NCBI GenBank assembly: GCA_034401135.1
Contig: JAWZSP010000004.1
Span: 3,410,001 to 3,474,000, forward strand
Direction of reading: 5' to 3'
DNA length: 64,000 nucleotides
Source: Volutella citrinella
Lineage: Eukaryota > Ascomycota > Sordariomycetes > Hypocreales > Nectriaceae
In this document: positions 58,522-64,000 of the stretch, one piece after another
How the letters are laid out: each line of letters opens with the position of its first letter
How positions within the stretch are numbered: the stretch's first letter is position 1
Notes under the pieces: model-generated
The model's input: the letters and a program-made list of their open reading frames with translations, nothing else
Told to the model about the DNA's origin: nothing
Database searches by the model: none
Translations under genes and position numbers: made by a program

Positions 58522-59811
58522 GATTGTCCTGCGTCGTCGCAAGGGGGGGGGTTGAACTGGGTGGCAGAGGAATTTTGGAGAAGAGAAGGCAGGACAAGAG
58601 AGGCTTGACTCCTCTGCTCAGTCTACCTGCGAGGCTGGCGTCTAGCGTGAGCGAATGCAGGCGCTGCGAAACGGGGCTACAGGGGTTTGGGAGGACGGTT
58701 GGGGGGATTTGGGATTTGGAATGTGGATGGGATGATTTGGAATGGGACTGTGGCTGGGGGTCACCGCGGGGCAAGCGGCCGGTTTGGTTTGGATCCTGCT
58801 TCCACCCCGCCCAGTCCCACCGCGGAACGGCTCAATGCGGGAGGTGACGGTGCGGATGAGCCTATGGGCTTCTGCTCTCCCGAGACCTGCTACTCATGCG
58901 CAAGCTGTTCGGCCTAATTACTGACTGATATAAATGCCGCTAGAACCTAGCAGAAGTTGCGCCCTGTTAGTTAGGAGAGCAAAGAGACGATGATTCAACG
59001 TCAGCATCATCATGAAGACAATAGGCTATCACAGAGGGGCAGCTTCCAGAGCTCCTCGTCAACCTCCTCGGCTGTCATTGAGGCACCGACCGGGACGACT
59101 GCCTCGTATGTATTCGGACAGCCAAAGAATATTCATCGCGGCAGACATTCGTGATCTTCCATCCCGCCTCGTGGGTTTTCCGGGGTGGCGAGCAAAGGAG
59201 CCAAGACGAGGCGGGGAAGAGCAGCGGTGCGTGGGATGTAACCCTATCTCTTTGAGAGGGCGGGGAAGCAAAGGGCCGCCGCCCCATCAGCCATCGACAC
59301 CTGCAGCAAGTCTGAGCGAAGACGAACGACCTTGTCCGATTACGGGGCGCGAGTCGTCAAAATTGGACCGCCTGGGGAGATGCACTTGTCGCAGGCCTAG
59401 CCACTTCGCGTCTGGGCTGGATGTGAGGCTGTTGGGTTCACGGATGCAAAAGTTGCGCCGAACGCCACTCCAGCGGTCTCGTTGTCGCAAATATTCCCCC
59501 CCTGTCTGCTCAATACCCGGAGAGTCACTAGATCTGATGGCCATGGGATGCTTATCGAGCCCTGTTGCCGCATGCCGATGATTCATTCGACCTGCTCTCA
59601 GCGGATCTGATGCGACGACTCGCCCATGTCTTGTTCAACGAAAGCAATCACGTCTCCCCGATAGAGTAACCAGGCGGGCCAAGCCGCCGTCCTGCTTGGC
59701 ACACCGTGTGCGGCCCTATGAGGTTGGGTGGTGTGGGCATCCGTCTGGAGTCTGGAGCAGATGCGCGACGCTTGGCCGTTGCACAGCCCAGACGTTGACG
59801 ACGACGTCGAC

Positions 59812-59829
59812 AGGCCTAGGCCTAGGCCT
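59812..59829. repeat. 18-bp perfect palindrome, three tandem AGGCCT units
   Basis: AGGCCTAGGCCTAGGCCT reads identically on both strands. It lies in non-coding sequence. Confidence 0.9.
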
Positions 59830-60266
59830 TGGGCGGGCGTGGGCAATCCGACCCGAAACATATTCCTTGGCAAACGCGTGGCATCTCATAACCTCCTTGC
59901 CGCGGAAACTTAGTAATTAATGACAAGAGCAAGAGCATGAAAAACATCCAGCACATCCGACTAGCCACGGTGGGGTTAAACAAACGTGGGCAGTTGTCGT
60001 CGTCTGACAAGAACTTGTGACACTTCTTACTGTGCAGAGAGAGAGACAGCGTCATGACAGGGCCATAACATGCATGCTAGTCACCCAACTGAACTCGGAA
60101 GTAACGGGACTTACGGCAATAAGGTACTTCGAAATGGAAAAAAAGAAAAGGAAAAAATGCCTATGAAAAAAAGGCATTGTAACGCTTGCCCATCCCCTAG
60201 CCAGCGCCAGATGGGGCCGGCACTCCCGTAAGTTCGTCTGATACGCAGCTTGGAGCATCAGCTGCC

Positions 60267-60296
60267 GATGTCGATGCTGATGCTGATGCTGATGCC
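60267..60296 (+). repeat. Five GATG(C/T)(C/T) hexamer units
   Basis: GATGTC, three GATGCT and GATGCC units in tandem in non-coding sequence. It is the same hexamer family as the coding repeat at 19741-19858, though there on the minus strand. Confidence 0.85.
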
Positions 60297-63200
60297 GCCC
60301 TCCCGCCCAGCTAGGAAGCGGCCAGTGGCAGCGCCTTGGTTGCCCAACCTGGCAATCCGCGCTGAGCTGCCAGCCCGAGGCGGCGCGCGATTGGGCGTGG
60401 GCGAGGAGCGGATGTACAGGGAGCAGCCCCAAAAGAAGCATGTCACAGATGCTCGCGGCCAGGGTTGTAACCGTCCTGTCCATGGACGGGGTCGGGAGGG
60501 AGGGCCGCTAGCGGGCTGTGGGTGACTGAGAAGCCAGCACGAACCTGGCGACCGTGCGCTAGTCGGCAGCCACAACCACAGAGCTTGGCCGTGTCCCACA
60601 CAACCGAGTCCGTGCAGGTCCATCAGAGTGCGCACTGTAGAGTACTTGCAACGTGCACGTCTTGGCCATCTCCCAAATCCCCTGCCATCGCGCGGCGGGA
60701 CTTGATTGTATGTGATTTATTAGATCGATCTTTGGGGGGTTCTTGGGAGGGGGCATTGTCGTCATCAGGGAAACTCTGTTTCAGGACTTGTCATTGTTCT
60801 GCTTCCCGGGAGGACTCTGAATGACAAATACGCGACACACTTTTCCGAGCGCCCGGGTTTGACAGCTTACTCCTGTGAAGTATAGACGCAGGCCAGCCAA
60901 CTGCCTGTTCAGAGCGCCAGAACAAGGACGAAGCCATCTCGACGCCATGTTTGCTTCTGTCCAGTGACCGCACATGAACCAGGTGCAAAACAACAAGCCG
61001 CGTCGCTGTCTGTTTTTAGCGGAGGCGAGGCCGCAGACAAGGACGCGCCAGACGCGACCCCTCGTATTTACCGCCAGTCCACCACTGACAGATGGCATCG
61101 CCGGCTTTGGAGACATCCTGAGACATGCTGGGTTGCGGGCTTTGGGGGATGCTGCATTCCGCAAGGTGCTGAGGCACAGGCCTGCCCACGGATCACCCAA
61201 CAGTAATACGGAGTACGCGGCCACAAACTAGAGCCTTGTTGCAGGTTCCTGAGAGCAACTCGCGGGCGTTCCATGCAAGTGGAATCAGTGGATTGCCTCG
61301 TAATGTCAATTATGCCGTTGCGCGGGCCGAACTGACTTTTCCCCAGTAAAAGACAAGTGCATTCTACGGGCTCGAGCCACATACTTGCGAGTCTCATACG
61401 GTGGTCGCAGGCCTATCCTCGCACGCCGTGCTCGGACCTGGCGATCCAGCGCCTCATCTTGTTGAGTTGTAACTTGTCGCATCGGTATTATTGAGTTGCC
61501 GCACGTGCGTGCTCGGATGCATCGACCAATTCTCATCTGTAATGCATAACTCGGAGGTCGCATGAGGTATCACTTTTCCCCGGCGAACTCCTACTAATAG
61601 TGGGAGCAGCGTTCCCTAGTGTCAGAAGCAGCGGAATGCCCGTCTTCCACGGTCACCAGCGACGGGGGCGGCCACTGTCCAGCAAGCTTTGGTAACGGAT
61701 ACCTTCTGGGCGGTATTCCGACGATCCAGGCTGGCCCATCATCTCGGTCACAGGGCTCGTGCTGGAGAGACAAGCTTTTTTGCCTCGAGCCCGGATTGGC
61801 GCCATCGAATGCGCTCAAACGCCTGGCTAGACCTCACCCTTGCTCGTGCCCCCTCTTGTAACTTTGTAATATGCCGTCTTCATTATTTTTTTTTTTTTGG
61901 CGGTTTCTCTTCCATCAATGATAATTAGCCAGCGTGATATTTGGGAGAGGCCGCGGGCCGGGCGGGAGTGAGACGGTTAGGGGCCGAAGGACCTGGCTAC
62001 CAGAACGGCGGTCCACGGCCTCTGACGGCGTCGGCGAGAATGCGTCCGTCGCTCCCTTGAAGAGTGACCCGAGTCGCTCATCCCGGACACCACGGAAGTT
62101 TGCGAACTTTGGGCCATTAAGGTTTCGCCGGAGAGCCCGTAATCGTGCGTTTGACAGGATGGTGGTGACGGCACGCTACATGGACGGGTAGCCGGGTCGC
62201 AGCCTCCGTAATGCGGAATGATCTGTAGCTGTCACTCCATTGCGCGTCTTGCGGTCCTCAATTGTGTACTGGTCTGGTATCCACGCCTTTGTCCTTGTCG
62301 CAGGCCAGGAAGGAGTCGACCCAAGCTAATGGCCTCTGGAACCCGCCCGGCACGAGGCATCCGCTCCACATCGCCACCCATGAGGACTACGCCGGCAAGG
62401 GCCAAGCGGACTCGGGGCTGCGCCATTTGGACGGAGCGTGGCAACGTGGGTATGCCCGTGAATGAATCGAATGCCGTGCCCGGCGACATCATCGGCTCCG
62501 ATCTCTAGGTACCAAGTGGTGAGCACGCCTGGAATGTGCACGACGTACGTAGTATATCAACGCGGGCAGTCTGCCAGGGAAGCGAGGTGTATGAGCGGCC
62601 GCGGTTACGACCTGATCCTTGCTGGTGAAGTTTGCCTTCATCCTCTAAGCGCTATTACTTCTTTCGTCCACGGCAAGCACTGCGCTCGCAGTATCATTAC
62701 TCCGGCCTCGCTGCCTCTTGCCTCTGGATAAAAGGCACCAAGCCTTGCTGAATCAGGAAGGCCGAACAAACCAAGCCGCCAACGGCCGACAATAGTCAGG
62801 AGCGCTCGGCCCTCCACCATACGATTCTGCCCTTTCAATGGTACCTCCTCGCTCTTCTGTTTAATTTCACGCCTCGCCAGCTTCAGCTGTGTGCTAGTTT
62901 GGCTGTTCCGGGGTGGCTGACCACTGCCGTGGGAACGTTTTTTTGTTGTGAGATAACCAGCCTGTCGAATCCGGCGAGTCTTGTTGCCGTCTTGATACCC
63001 ACCACGCATCGTCGCGCCGCCAGCGCCGCAGGGTCAAGAGTCAGTCTGCAGCCAGTGCCAGCGTCACCATCGCACCGGCCAACCAGAGCCGCCCAGCGAC
63101 CCTCCACGATCCAGCCCAGCGGAGCGAGCGTCAGCGCCAGGCCAGCCGCCGGGAGCAACCTGGAACCTCAGCCCGAATTCAGCGCCCCCTCAGTGTCCTC

Positions 63201-63864
63201 CAGCGCCTCAATTCCAGTACACAGGGCGCCATCCCAGCGCCCGCCTCGCCAAAACAGGGCCCTGGGGCTTCCAAGGACCTCCGTAAACACACAGGGATCG
63301 GCACCACCTACGCCCAGGTACCCCGGCACAGTGCCTCTCACGGCTCCCCGCCCTTCCGGTGCCCTTGCGCGGCTGGCGGCCCTTGCTGCTCCACTCCTAC
63401 CTTTCCCAGGCTCTCCAGTGGCTGTTCCCAGAGTCTCTGGCTGTCGCCCACCCCGGCCTAGCCAGCGCCTCGCCCCATTCCTCACTCTCTCTTTTCTATC
63501 GCCCTCTTCCCTCCTTGCCCGCTCCACTTGCGTCCGCTTCTCCGTCGTCACCCCATCTCCATCTCCTCCCCTCGGCCTCGCCCGAACATCCGCATCGCCC
63601 TCCGATCCTCTGCCCTGCGTCGTCGAATCGATCCCGACGACATTGCACGGTTCGAGTTGAGACGAGCATAAGGACACTCGAGAGATTTGCGTATGCGGAT
63701 TTTGTCTTGCGTCCCAGCCTCTGGCCCTACGTTCGGAGAGACCGACCGGCCGTCAGCGACCCGCAACCTGGTCCGACGCTGAGATTTTGGCCTTCCACGG
63801 CCCATGGTACCCAGACGGCAGCCAACGAGTCAATTCGAGCCCACGCCTCGACCCCTCGACCAAA

Positions 63865-64000
63865 ATGGCCCTCATCAACCGCCTCCTTCTTGGAGCTGCC
63901 TATCTCGCCGCATGCGCTTTGGCCGCTGATCCGACATCGTCCGTCGATGCTGCCAAGCCTACGGATAATGGACAGAACAACCAGCCAAACAACAACAACA
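63865..64000 (+). CDS. Secreted protein, N-terminal fragment (runs off the window)
   Basis: The ATG at 63865 sits in a good context (CCAAAATGG) and opens a frame that is still open at the window end (45 codons). Residues 1 to about 20 (MALINRLLLGAAYLAACALA) are a typical signal peptide, with cleavage likely after Ala-Leu-Ala-Ala. The mature part visible so far is Asp/Ser/Asn/Gln-rich (ADPTSSVDAAKPTDNG, then Asn/Gln repeats). Too little is present to name a family. The preceding CT-rich leader supports this start. Confidence 0.7.
   Translation, partial: MALINRLLLGAAYLAACALAADPTSSVDAAKPTDNGQNNQPNNNN

Larger units (their letters stand above)
58522..63864. other. 5.3-kb gene-free stretch
   Basis: Upstream of cyclophilin H and of the partial gene at the window edge. 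Holds an 18-bp palindrome and a GATGCT repeat (listed separately) and a 13-T run at 61886-61898. From about 63300 the plus strand is strongly C/T-rich, as in a long leader for the gene at 63865. I see no gene; the open frame across 62899-63660 begins with TTG and is compositionally biased. Confidence 0.5.

Noticed and set aside
62899..63660. 253-codon Ser/Pro/Ala/Arg-rich open frame
   Set aside because: The start is TTG and the region is CT-rich leader-like sequence directly upstream of a better gene start at 63865.

Overview
This window is from the nuclear genome of a filamentous ascomycete, most likely a Sordariomycete of the order Hypocreales. The genes carry short spliceosomal introns (mostly 47-120 nt) with GTANGT-type donors and CTAAC/CTGAC branch sites. 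There is a clear AbaA-type TEA/ATTS regulator of conidiation and a set of fungal housekeeping proteins. Assignment to the order rests on protein resemblance recalled from memory. I see no bacterial or viral gene, no tRNA, no CRISPR array and no intact transposon. All gene models were built by reading splice sites by eye; reading phase closes exactly at every junction.

Layout. 0.1-6 kb: a DUF1479 protein, a small helix-hairpin-helix protein, a 72-residue zinc-finger protein and an isopenicillin-N-synthase-like 2-oxoglutarate/Fe(II) oxygenase. 6.5-10.3 kb: UTP17/NAN1 (WD-repeat SSU processome protein) and RPB10 (RNA polymerase subunit), divergent over a 359-bp shared promoter. 10.3-16.4 kb: gene-poor, ending in a long pyrimidine-rich leader. 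16.4-18.9 kb: a seven-exon gene for a 710-residue fungal protein with an undescribed C-W-x-L-C helical repeat. 19.6-23.8 kb: a Gln/Met/Pro-rich putative DNA-binding protein and a METTL-type (Rrg1-like) methyltransferase. 25.2-26.4 kb: an orphan protein behind a strong TATA box. 29.3-31.4 kb: an ELL-type elongation factor. 31.4-39.6 kb: an 8-kb gene-free stretch with a hairpin-rich patch. 39.6-40.4 kb: dynein light chain LC8 split into seven tiny exons. 42.6-45.4 kb: MRD1 (five RRMs), whose second intron carries a candidate box C/D snoRNA. 46.3-49.2 kb: abaA. 54.4-56.1 kb: a secreted protein whose predicted mature N-terminus is histidine. 57.2-58.5 kb: cyclophilin H. 63.9 kb to the end: the start of a secreted protein.

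Functionally the window mixes ribosome and transcription housekeeping (UTP17, MRD1, RPB10, ELL, the intronic snoRNA) with developmental control (abaA, the putative DNA-binding factor) and secreted proteins. About 14 genes in 64 kb is sparse for this group. The four largest gaps (5-8 kb) lie beside the hypothetical, regulatory or secreted-protein genes. The most interesting items are the intronic snoRNA in MRD1, the seven-unit helical repeat, the His-first secreted protein, and several unusual gene structures (a GC-AG intron in RPB10, micro-exons in LC8, an in-frame 51-nt intron in MRD1).
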